This document shows, piece after piece, positions 8,862 through 15,827 of a DNA stretch of 23,338 nucleotides. Source of the DNA: Candidatus Obscuribacterales bacterium (GTDB taxonomy: Bacteria; Cyanobacteriota; Vampirovibrionia; Obscuribacterales; Obscuribacteraceae); contig JAKFVJ010000111.1 in NCBI GenBank assembly GCA_021732245.1, positions 1 to 23,338 of the forward strand. Reading direction: 5' to 3'. The notes beneath the pieces were generated by a model, which saw only the letters and a program-made list of their open reading frames with translations, was not told the DNA's origin and searched no databases. A program made the translations under genes and the position numbers. The first letter of the stretch is position 1. Each line of letters starts with the position of its first letter.

Positions 8862-8937
8862 AACGACTCTTTCTTGAGGGAGATTCTCAGTCTCTATATT
8901 CCCTACAAGCTAAAAGATACGTGCAATTATCAGCTAC

Positions 8938-9534
8938 CTAGGCTAGGTTAACCAGGGCTTCAGCCAGCATGGCGCCGACTGGCATAGATTTTTGGTTGTC
9001 TGCGTGCATCATCGTCACAGACGGTACAAGTTTACGTGTTTCCGATATTACAAAGTTAACTCGTTCTTCAGGAGTCATGAAAGGCACGCGCACGACGGGC
9101 ACACCGCGCTTGATGTAGCAGCGCTCCAAGATGTTGGATATTTCGCGGGTGAATTCAATATTTTCTCTGCGCACATCATTGGTTTCAAAAAAAGGTAATT
9201 CTTCCACGAGAAACGCCAGGTCATAACGGTCAGCATTGAGTCTTGAAAATGCCGCCGGCACAAAAAGCTTGTCATAGATAAAGTAAGCTTCGCCGTCAAA
9301 AACGCCTCTGTCCAGGAACATGACGCGCCCTTCGTCGTTCAGGCGGGACTCTTCATCCAACTGACAGCGTAAAACTTCGTGTTGGAAGGCATTGCGGTCT
9401 TCCCAGGGCAAAAATTTGCCCTCTTTGATGGTCTTGGTGGCTTGCTCCTCAATGACCGGATAGCCGCGCTTTTGCAAAAGCTCAATAAGAGTAGTCTTGC
9501 CAACCGAAGGCCCACCAGTTATCACGATGCGCAT
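8938..9534 (-). CDS. P-loop NTPase of the AAA_28/NadR-kinase-like type
   Basis: This 198-aa cytoplasmic protein starts MRIVITGGPSVGKTT, so a Walker A motif (GGPSVGKT, residues 7-14) lies at the very N-terminus. VMFLDRGVFDGEAYF follows, with the Asp-Arg expected of nucleoside/nucleotide-kinase-like folds. Proteins of this pattern are annotated as AAA ATPase domain 28 or NadR/Ttd14-like; the substrate is unknown. I chose ATG at 9534 because the Walker A strand begins there and AAAGGGA lies about ten bases upstream. The frame is open for 62 more codons, to 9720, but that stretch is made of AGCGA-rich repeats and does not look like protein. The 232-base spacer to the patatin gene contains that repeat. 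Confidence 0.8.
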   Translation of the reverse strand: MRIVITGGPSVGKTTLIELLQKRGYPVIEEQATKTIKEGKFLPWEDRNAFQHEVLRCQLDEESRLNDEGRVMFLDRGVFDGEAYFIYDKLFVPAAFSRLNADRYDLAFLVEELPFFETNDVRRENIEFTREISNILERCYIKRGVPVVRVPFMTPEERVNFVISETRKLVPSVTMMHADNQKSMPVGAMLAEALVNLA

Positions 9535-9559
9535 GCGTTTAAGTCCCTTTCTTTGTAGG

Positions 9560-9677
9560 TCGCTCCGGTTGCAGCTATCGCTTCCACCTTCGCTTAGCCA
9601 TTCGGCTGTGCTAGTTCGCTCCACGGACGGATTGCTATGTCGCAACCCTTGCTTCGCTTCTCTGGCAGAGCTTCGCT
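9560..9677. repeat. AGCGA-rich imperfect repeat cluster in the NTPase to patatin spacer
   Basis: The pentamer TCGCT (AGCGA on the minus strand) occurs six times in 118 bases, starting at 9560, 9578, 9590, 9616, 9654 and 9673, with related TCGCA at 9640. Small palindromes are mixed in, such as AGCC (9596-9599) with GGCT (9604-9607). The minus frame translates to two PSVER(S/T) units, showing an imperfect direct repeat. The composition differs from the neighbouring genes. It looks like a dispersed intergenic repeat, but only one clear copy is in the window. Confidence 0.5.
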
Positions 9678-9766
9678 CAACACTTGGTTTGACTTTAATG
9701 AAAAGTACAGGAATAGGCAAGGGCCAAAATGGGGAAAAATCCCAATTAAAGCGGAATTTAGATTGG

Positions 9767-10819
9767 CTAGAACCGTCCTACCTGCGGAGTGTCCTTGTCT
9801 TCTGCCTTGTATTCGACCATCTGGATAAGCCCAGAATCGTTTTTCGCCAAGACTCCTCTATCATTCAGCACCTGTTGAATCTTCGGCAGAGCGTCACGCG
9901 CCGCTTGCTCACCTTCAGAAATTGCTTTTCTGGCATCATCCATATTCCTAGATAGCAAATAAATGCCGGTGGTTATTGGCTTAATAAGAACGTCGGCAGC
10001 TGCAGCATCCTCTTTGTCTAGTTTTTCCAACATTAGCGAAGAGCACCGGCGGCTCACAGAGCCAAGATGATGGAAGTACTCATCAGGCATGTCCTTGATA
10101 GTCTCGTTAACATCTACAGCAATGACGATATCCGCACCGAGTTCTTGAGCCTTTTTCACCGGCAAATTGCAAACAATGCCACCATCAGTTAGCAGCTTGC
10201 CGTCAATTTGCACAGGTTTTCTCAGAAAAGGCACCGCGCAGCTTGCCTGCAAGACGGTTCCCAATTTTCCGGACTTAAGAATTACCGGTTCACCACTTAA
10301 GAGATCCGTGGCGACCGCATAAAAGGGTATTTTGAAATCTTCGATATTGCCGGAACAAGAAGACGAAGTACGGCCATTTAAGTACTTACAAAATTTCGAA
10401 CCACCGTAAAGCCCCTCGTACGAGTGACGTCCAAATACACGAGGCACGAAAAATACCGGCGTAAGCGCAACACGCATCTTGATGGGAACGGTATCAAAAG
10501 CCCGCATCATGGACTTATCTAAGATCATTTTTTCAATTTGACTTGGGCTGCAGCCAGCGGCGTATAGTCCACCCACCACAGAGCCCATACTCGTACCAAC
10601 AATAAAATCTATAGGTACACCTGCATCGTGCAATACGCGCAAAACGCCTACATGAGCGCAACCACGTGTGCCACCACCACCCATAACTAATGCAACTTTC
10701 GGATGGTTATTATTACTGTTGGGCTCTAAAGCATTGGCTGACGGCAGCATCGTTGTTGCTGCTAAAAAAACGGCGACTAAGCTTTGAGAAATTCTCGATT
10801 TTAGTTCCATTCTTGTCAC
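9767..10819 (-). CDS. Patatin-like phospholipase with signal peptide (RssA/NTE type)
   Basis: This 350-aa predicted serine acyl-hydrolase acts on phospholipids or other acyl esters. A signal peptide is evident: basic MTRMELKSRI, a hydrophobic SLVAVFLAATTML, and a likely cut after SANA near residue 30, so it acts outside the cytoplasm or is a lipid-facing exported enzyme. The oxyanion-hole motif is GGGGTRG (47-53). The nucleophile elbow GTSMG gives Ser77. The dyad Asp is in TDGG (D212). All key patatin features are intact. The GTG at 10819 has GAGG five bases upstream and is preferred over the ATG at 10810. The gene diverges from the desaturase, with 201 bases between them, suggesting shared control of membrane lipid acyl chains. 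Confidence 0.9.
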   Translation of the reverse strand: MTRMELKSRISQSLVAVFLAATTMLPSANALEPNSNNNHPKVALVMGGGGTRGCAHVGVLRVLHDAGVPIDFIVGTSMGSVVGGLYAAGCSPSQIEKMILDKSMMRAFDTVPIKMRVALTPVFFVPRVFGRHSYEGLYGGSKFCKYLNGRTSSSCSGNIEDFKIPFYAVATDLLSGEPVILKSGKLGTVLQASCAVPFLRKPVQIDGKLLTDGGIVCNLPVKKAQELGADIVIAVDVNETIKDMPDEYFHHLGSVSRRCSSLMLEKLDKEDAAAADVLIKPITTGIYLLSRNMDDARKAISEGEQAARDALPKIQQVLNDRGVLAKNDSGLIQMVEYKAEDKDTPQVGRF

Positions 10820-10912
10820 CCATTCCTCAGAGAAGAGAGGTCACACTATTGACCTACCCGCACCTCTTGAAAACCAATCTGTTCCCAAGTGCAGGGGTAA
10901 AATTTTGTAAAC

Positions 10913-10959
10913 CCGGGAACTTTCCGCCCGGCGCTGAAACCGGCTCCTTTAGCGGTTTT
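10913..10959 (+). promoter_or_regulatory. Structured leader of the desaturase gene, possible attenuator
   Basis: Two inverted repeats follow one another in the plus direction: CCGGG (10913-10917) with CCCGG (10927-10931), then AAACCG plus CT (10937-10945) with AG plus CGGTTT (10951-10958). The second stem has one bulged G and a CCTTT loop and ends in GGTTTTCC, resembling a weak intrinsic terminator about 60 bases before the ATG. I found no convincing promoter hexamers, so it is not certain that this lies within the transcript. Confidence 0.35.
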
Positions 10960-11020
10960 CCATGCAACTATCGAGCTGATAAGTTAATATCGGGAAGGTG
11001 GCTCGTTTTCGGAGACTGGC

Positions 11021-11809
11021 ATGGCAGAAGGTTCTTCAGCAGTTTTAGCTATGATTTTGACGTTCATAGCTTGGTTTATCGGCTTCTATCTCTATCACGG
11101 ACTTGGGATTACTCTGGGTTATCATCGCCTTCTGTCTCATAAGGCTTTGACAGTTCCCAAATGGCTCAGTTACTTGATCGTTTCAGGCGGTTACTTCTGT
11201 TTACAGGGCGGTCCTGTCGTTTGGGTTGGCGTGCATCGTCTGCACCACCAGAAAACCGACATGCCCGGTGATCCTCACGCACCGGAGGAAGGTTTCATTC
11301 ATGCGCTGTTTGGCTGGATGCTTGGGATGAAGGAGAAGCAGTCTAGTGAAGACTTACATCGCCTGTGTCCGGACTTGATGGCTGATCCAATATATAGCCG
11401 ACTCGGCAGCACACACAATCCAATTCAAGCGTATGCTTGTCTGGCGGCCAATATAGTCTTTCGCGCGCTCATCCTCTATTTCTTCGGCTGGGTAGCGCTA
11501 GCTGCCGACTTGCTTGCTTCGGGAATGGTTTTCTGGAGCCCGCAATTGGTTAATACTATTTGTCACATGCCGTCTATGGGCTATCGACTTAACGACACGC
11601 GCGATAAAAGCCGCAATGTCTGGTGGGTTGCGGTGCTCGCGCTTGGTGAAGGGTGGCACAATAATCACCATGCAGTACCGAAGTCGGCTCGCCACGGCTT
11701 TGCTTGGTGGGAAATTGATGTTACTTGGTACGCTGTGTGGGTTTTAGAAAAACTCGGGCTGTCAAAAAATATCGTACGCCCGCCGAAACACATTAGATCA
11801 AACGGTTAG
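11021..11809 (+). CDS. Membrane fatty acid desaturase, delta-9 acyl-CoA/acyl-lipid type
   Basis: This 262-aa integral-membrane di-iron enzyme introduces a cis double bond into acyl chains using O2. The three histidine boxes are complete: H35-x4-H40 in GYHRLLSHKAL, HRLHH (72-76), and HNNHH (213-217). Hydrophobic segments lie between them, and GEGWHNNHH is typical of the delta-9 class found in cyanobacteria (DesC-like) and in stearoyl-CoA desaturases. The protein is short because it starts close to the first membrane span. The ATG at 11021 has GGAG six bases upstream. The gene is divergent from the patatin-like lipase, and its stop codon overlaps that of the histidine kinase on the other strand. 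The electron donor is not in the window. Confidence 0.9.
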   Translation: MAEGSSAVLAMILTFIAWFIGFYLYHGLGITLGYHRLLSHKALTVPKWLSYLIVSGGYFCLQGGPVVWVGVHRLHHQKTDMPGDPHAPEEGFIHALFGWMLGMKEKQSSEDLHRLCPDLMADPIYSRLGSTHNPIQAYACLAANIVFRALILYFFGWVALAADLLASGMVFWSPQLVNTICHMPSMGYRLNDTRDKSRNVWWVAVLALGEGWHNNHHAVPKSARHGFAWWEIDVTWYAVWVLEKLGLSKNIVRPPKHIRSNG

Positions 11810-13500
11810 CGATTGATCCACTTTTCGACAACTTCTTTGAACCTATCTAGTTTCACCGGCTTGACTAGATAGTCATCCATTCCTGCGGATAAACATCTTT
11901 CGCGATCACCTTCCATTGCTGAGGCGGTAAGAGCAACAATCGGCGTATGCTTGCCCGTCTTTGCCTCCAGCTTTCTAATTTCCAATGTTGCTTGGAAGCC
12001 ATCCATTTCAGGCATTTGCACATCCATAAGAATAAGGCAGAACTTCTTTTTTTTAAATGCTTCGAGCGCATGTATTCCTGTCGATGCTACTTCTCCAGTC
12101 AATCCCAAATGCCTTAGCTGGAATGTAATTAGTTTCTGCAAAACCGCATTATCTTCCACAATCAAAACTTCATTGGCGGCCCGATCCACAACACTTGCCG
12201 GTGGAATTGTATCCAGAAACTTTTGTTTTGATTTCCAGACATCAGAATCCGCAGAAATTTCCGGAACTCTCAATTTAACGATAAACCAGAAGCGCGAGCC
12301 AACACCTTTTTTGCTTTCTACAGAAATTTCGCCGACCATAAGCTCGGTCAATCGCTTACTTATGGACAACCCGAGTCCTGTGCCACCTTGGTTGCGAGTG
12401 CTCTCACCATTCACTTGCACAAACGGATGGAATAGAGTTTCTATTTCTTCCTGGGATAACCCTATGCCTGTATCACTAACCGAAAACTCCACGGTGGCTT
12501 GTCCATCTTCGCGTGCAACTAAGCGCACGACAACATTTATTTCCCCACGCTCAGTAAATTTGACGCTGTTGCTGAGCAAATTGGTGAGAATTTGTTTTAG
12601 TCTAACGGAATCGCCGCTTAATATTTCAGGGACATCGGAGTCCACCGCCATCGAAAGTTGCAATTTCTTTTCTTCTGCCTGGCGCTCAAATAGTTCTACT
12701 GTCTCGGCAACCATGGCTCGCAAATCAAAATCGCCAATATCCAAACCTAGTTTGTCTGCTTCTATTTTGGAAAAATCTAGAATGTCGTTAACGATTTCGA
12801 GCAGCGATTGCGCCGACTTATGGCATTGACTAGCCAGCAGAGCCTCTTCATCTTTCAATGTTTGCGAAAGAAGTATTTCCGTCAATCCAATAACTGCTGC
12901 CAGCGGCGTACGGATTTCATGGCTGATGTTGGCGACAAACTGCGACTTAATGCGGGAAGATTCAAGAGCTTGGTCACGTGCTCTTTCAAGTTCCACTGTA
13001 AGCATTTGCAAGGACTGGTTGGCTTCATTTAACTCTGCTACGCGACTCTGCAAGTCGATGTTTAGTGTCCGAATGCTTGATTCGGCGGCTCTTTTTGCTG
13101 TCACATCACTGAATATGCACAGAGCACCTATTATTTCGCCCGCTTTATTTCGCAAAGTTCTAGTGTTGCACTGCAATAGAAGACCATCTGGAACAGTCTC
13201 ATTGCGCAGAAAAACTTCCGCATCAGGCACGTCTTCACCTTGCAGAGCTTTGTAAGCTGGCAAATTTTTCAATTCGTAAGGCGTTACGCCATCAGGCAAG
13301 AAGCAACCAAAGCTTTTAACCCAATCTTCGGGTGGATAGCTTGGTACATCAGCCAACCCGTATATTTCTTTGGCTGCCCGATTACGATATTGAAATTTTC
13401 CACTGCAATCCCAAACAGCCACGCCTTCTTCGATACTATCGAAGACAAAAGACAGCATGGCTAATTCTTCTTCAACCGAATTGAGAAAAGGTCCGTTCAT
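11806..13500 (-). CDS. Cytoplasmic hybrid sensor histidine kinase (PAS-HisKA-HATPase-REC)
   Basis: This 564-aa protein has no membrane segment. It contains a PAS domain (about residues 15-135, with AVWDCSGKFQYRNRAAKEIY), a coiled-coil linker, and the dimerisation/phosphoacceptor block SHEIRTPLAAVIG with His194. The ATPase has an N box (LTNLLSNSVKF), DTGIGL and GGTGLGLSISKRL. A C-terminal receiver has LILMDVQMPEMDG with phospho-Asp493, then ALTAS and LVKP. All catalytic residues are intact. ATG at 13500 begins 13 bases after the mmsA-like stop. An in-frame TTG at 13569 would add 23 residues and overlap that gene, and the ribosome-binding site is weak for both. The gene probably shares a transcript with the dehydrogenase. 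No phosphotransfer protein or output regulator is nearby. Confidence 0.92.
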   Translation of the reverse strand: MNGPFLNSVEEELAMLSFVFDSIEEGVAVWDCSGKFQYRNRAAKEIYGLADVPSYPPEDWVKSFGCFLPDGVTPYELKNLPAYKALQGEDVPDAEVFLRNETVPDGLLLQCNTRTLRNKAGEIIGALCIFSDVTAKRAAESSIRTLNIDLQSRVAELNEANQSLQMLTVELERARDQALESSRIKSQFVANISHEIRTPLAAVIGLTEILLSQTLKDEEALLASQCHKSAQSLLEIVNDILDFSKIEADKLGLDIGDFDLRAMVAETVELFERQAEEKKLQLSMAVDSDVPEILSGDSVRLKQILTNLLSNSVKFTERGEINVVVRLVAREDGQATVEFSVSDTGIGLSQEEIETLFHPFVQVNGESTRNQGGTGLGLSISKRLTELMVGEISVESKKGVGSRFWFIVKLRVPEISADSDVWKSKQKFLDTIPPASVVDRAANEVLIVEDNAVLQKLITFQLRHLGLTGEVASTGIHALEAFKKKKFCLILMDVQMPEMDGFQATLEIRKLEAKTGKHTPIVALTASAMEGDRERCLSAGMDDYLVKPVKLDRFKEVVEKWINR

Positions 13501-13513
13501 ATTCTTAAAACGA

Positions 13514-15037
13514 CTAAGACTTACCTTTCCATATTGGATCGTGGAAGCCTTTTTTACTAGAGGTTCCAAACCAACGTGTCATGGTCATTTTTTGTTGAGT
13601 GTAAAACTGAATCCCTTCTTTGCCCTGAATATGCAAATCGCCGAAGAATGAAGCGTTCCAACCGGTGAATGGGAACCAAGCCATCGGTGCTGGAACCCCC
13701 ACATTAATTCCGATCATGCCGGCATTAAAGCGATGCTTAAATTCACGAGCTGCACGTCCACTGCTGGTGAACATCACAGCACCGTTACCAAATGGACACT
13801 GTTTGCCTAATTCAATGGCATCTTCAACTGTGTTTACACGGACAACGGAAAGCACGGGTCCGAAGATTTCTTCTTTAGCAACCGTTGATTGTGGTTTAAC
13901 TTGATCGAGAATTGTCGGTCCAAGGAAATAGCCGTTTGGAGAGTCAGCCACTTTGATGGAACGTCCGTCAACTACTGCATCAGCACCCTCTGCAACACCC
14001 TTATCAATCAAGCTCTTCACTTTGGCTAAGTGATCAGCACTGATAACAGGACCCATATCAACACTGCCGCCCATATCGGTACGTCCGACCTTGAGACTGC
14101 GTGTGGCATCTGCGAGTTTCGGGATAAGTATGTCGGCAGCTTCACCAACCGGCACAGCTAATGAGCCTGCCATGCAACGCTCACCGGCACAGCCAAAAGC
14201 AGAAGCTTGCAGAGCTTGTACTGTTTGATCCATATCGGCATCAGGCATGATGATGATGTGGTTTTTAGCACCACCGGCTGCTTGTACACGTTTGCCGTTG
14301 AGAGTGCCTTTTTCGTAGATGTATTTAGCTATGTGAGTTGAACCAACGAAAGATACAGCCTTCACCAATGGATGCTCAAGAAGTGCATCAACTGCTTCCT
14401 TGCCGCCGTGGACAATGTTCAATACGCCTTCAGGCAATCCGGCTTCAGCAAGATACTTGGCGATAATCATGCTGGAAAGAGGGACTTTTTCCGACGGCTT
14501 CAAAACAAATGTGTTGCCGCAAGTAATGGCAATTGGATACATCCACAGAGGAACCATTGCCGGGAAGTTAAACGGAGTGATACCAGCGCAAACACCAAGC
14601 GGGTGTCTCATGGTTTCACAATCTACATTGCGAGCAATGTTCTCCAGCGACTCGCCCATCATTAAACTAGGGATGCCGCAAGCAAATTCAACAACTTCGA
14701 TACCACGCTGAACGGAAGCTTTTGCCTCAGGCAAAGTCTTGCCGTGCTCACGTGTAACTGTTTTTGCAATTTCTTCGTAGTTAGCTTCAAGCAAAGCCTT
14801 GAAGCGAAACATCACACGCGCACGCTCGACTACAGGAGTTTCAGCCCAATCAGCAAAAGCTTTTTGCGCCGCTTGAACAGCGAGGTCCACTTCACTGTTG
14901 CCGCACATGGGGACGCGGGCAATAACTTCACCCGTATTTGGGTTGCTTACATTGCTAAAGTTCGTAGCTTTGGAATCCTGCCACTTACCACCGATGAAAA
15001 GCTGACAGGCGGTCGCCTTGCTTTCTGCTACTGGCAT
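13514..15037 (-). CDS. mmsA: CoA-acylating methylmalonate-semialdehyde dehydrogenase
   Basis: This 507-aa aldehyde dehydrogenase family enzyme converts malonate or methylmalonate semialdehyde with CoA and NAD to acetyl- or propionyl-CoA, as in valine, beta-alanine or inositol breakdown. The features are specific to the MmsA/IolA subfamily: PFNFPAMVPLWMYP with the conserved Asn158, GAKNHIIIMPDAD in place of the usual ALDH glutamate motif, catalytic Cys288 in AGERCMAGS, and the C-terminal block FTGWNASFFGDLHIQGKEG. The ATG at 15037 follows GGAGGAA at a six-base spacing. An in-frame ATG at 15100 is rejected because it lies before that site and in an inverted repeat. No other valine- or inositol-catabolism gene is here unless the nearby 2-oxoacid dehydrogenase is the branched-chain type. 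Confidence 0.95.
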   Translation of the reverse strand: MPVAESKATACQLFIGGKWQDSKATNFSNVSNPNTGEVIARVPMCGNSEVDLAVQAAQKAFADWAETPVVERARVMFRFKALLEANYEEIAKTVTREHGKTLPEAKASVQRGIEVVEFACGIPSLMMGESLENIARNVDCETMRHPLGVCAGITPFNFPAMVPLWMYPIAITCGNTFVLKPSEKVPLSSMIIAKYLAEAGLPEGVLNIVHGGKEAVDALLEHPLVKAVSFVGSTHIAKYIYEKGTLNGKRVQAAGGAKNHIIIMPDADMDQTVQALQASAFGCAGERCMAGSLAVPVGEAADILIPKLADATRSLKVGRTDMGGSVDMGPVISADHLAKVKSLIDKGVAEGADAVVDGRSIKVADSPNGYFLGPTILDQVKPQSTVAKEEIFGPVLSVVRVNTVEDAIELGKQCPFGNGAVMFTSSGRAAREFKHRFNAGMIGINVGVPAPMAWFPFTGWNASFFGDLHIQGKEGIQFYTQQKMTMTRWFGTSSKKGFHDPIWKGKS

Positions 15038-15094
15038 CTGAACTTCCTCCACATGAGCCGAATAGCCTAATTTTATTGCCAAAACGACGATTTT

Positions 15095-15109
15095 CGGCAT
15101 CCAGTGCCG
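15095..15109. repeat. Small perfect inverted repeat upstream of mmsA
   Basis: CGGCA (15095-15099) and TGCCG (15105-15109) flank TCCAG. T-runs lie on both sides on the plus strand (ATTTT before, GTTTTC after), which become A-runs on the minus strand, so it does not terminate the minus-strand gene that ends at 15137. It lies about 60 bases before the mmsA start and could be an operator; the evidence is weak. Confidence 0.3.
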
Positions 15110-15136
15110 GTTTTCAGGGGATTTATAAGATGTTTA

Positions 15137-15778
15137 TTATCGACTACGCCTGCGCAGACGCCTTAATTCGTCGTCCATGCTAAGTTCTGGCGAATTCCGG
15201 TGGTTAATCCGCTCCAAGCCGCGCGCAGCCCATGTTTCAGCCTTCTTGCCGGTGGCTTTTCCACGCAAAACCTTTATACCTTGCCTGATTTCGTCATCCA
15301 GAGCCGCTCTAGAAGCTCTGTCGTCGTGGAGAAAGTCCAGACTATGGTCGCAGTGCATGATCTGCACAATCCGGTCGGCCGTAATAGGCTCGTTGACCGC
15401 TATAGATAGATCGCAGCCCATTGGCTCATCAGGATTGAGATTGAAGACAAAATCGATGTCTTCCAGATGCCGCCTGTCGAACTTAATCTTAAGCAGAACA
15501 GGCTCGTGACTCAAATTATTGCGATAGCCGAAGCTTTGGTCACGCAAGCTTGCCACACGGGCAAAGTCGTATGCTCTATCGGCGTTGGTGCAGAGAAAGA
15601 TGAGTCCGGAACGCCCAAGCTCGATTTGACCGGCTGTTCTAATTTCAAAACGACGATAACAATTCGTACCATGATAGAGGTAGATTTCACTGCCATCCCA
15701 ATTGTGTTCAACAAAGGGGAAGTGCCGAAGAAATTCCGGCAAATCATTAGACATTCGGAAATCAAATTCCTGTGACAC
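15137..15778 (-). CDS. Unknown protein, possible ADP-ribosyltransferase-like fold
   Basis: This 213-aa soluble protein is not one I recognise by name. The pattern suggests an ART/PARP-like fold. An early strand ends in YLYHGTNCYRRF (His36, as the first-strand His/Arg of the fold). SGLIFLCTNADRAYDFA (57-73) resembles the second conserved strand and helix, with residues such as Thr64. SIAVNEPITADRIVQI (125-140) resembles the Glu strand (Glu130) followed by an Ile-rich 'I-x-x-x-x-I' end. The C-terminus is charged and ends in an Arg-rich tail. GTG at 15778 is the start used, and GAGG ten bases upstream lies in a palindrome. The gene lies 49 bases after lpdA and 99 before mmsA, so co-transcription is likely. 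Activity is inference; it could equally be an unrelated housekeeping protein. Confidence 0.55.
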   Translation of the reverse strand: MSQEFDFRMSNDLPEFLRHFPFVEHNWDGSEIYLYHGTNCYRRFEIRTAGQIELGRSGLIFLCTNADRAYDFARVASLRDQSFGYRNNLSHEPVLLKIKFDRRHLEDIDFVFNLNPDEPMGCDLSIAVNEPITADRIVQIMHCDHSLDFLHDDRASRAALDDEIRQGIKVLRGKATGKKAETWAARGLERINHRNSPELSMDDELRRLRRRSR

Positions 15779-15784
15779 TCTTTC

Positions 15785-15801
15785 GTTACCTCACTGGTAA
15801 C
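15785..15801. promoter_or_regulatory. Palindrome covering the ribosome-binding site of the ART-like gene
   Basis: GTTACC (15785-15790) and GGTAAC (15796-15801) form a perfect 6-bp inverted repeat with a 5-base centre. On the minus strand the GAGG ribosome-binding candidate of the gene starting at 15778 lies across the loop and one arm. The hairpin could limit translation, or the DNA palindrome could be an operator. Confidence 0.35.
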
Positions 15802-15827
15802 ATGCCACAAGATGAGATTTTTGAAAC

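Noticed and set aside
9560..9677. CRISPR array
   Set aside because: The repeated unit is only five bases, the spacing is irregular (12-38 bases) and there is no cas gene.
9535..9720. N-terminal 62-residue extension of the NTPase
   Set aside because: The stretch is repeat-derived (AGCGA units), the Walker A strand begins at the ATG at 9534, and a ribosome-binding sequence precedes that ATG.
11951..12829. 292-codon plus-strand open frame
   Set aside because: It is antisense to the intact histidine kinase and has a low-complexity Ser/Thr-rich translation typical of a shadow frame.
15038..15100. Longer start for the mmsA-like protein (adds 21 residues)
   Set aside because: GGAGGAA lies six bases before the ATG at 15037, and the protein then begins like other family members.
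15095..15109. Intrinsic terminator of the gene ending at 15137
   Set aside because: On the minus strand the stem is followed by A residues, not T residues; on the plus strand there is no gene to terminate.
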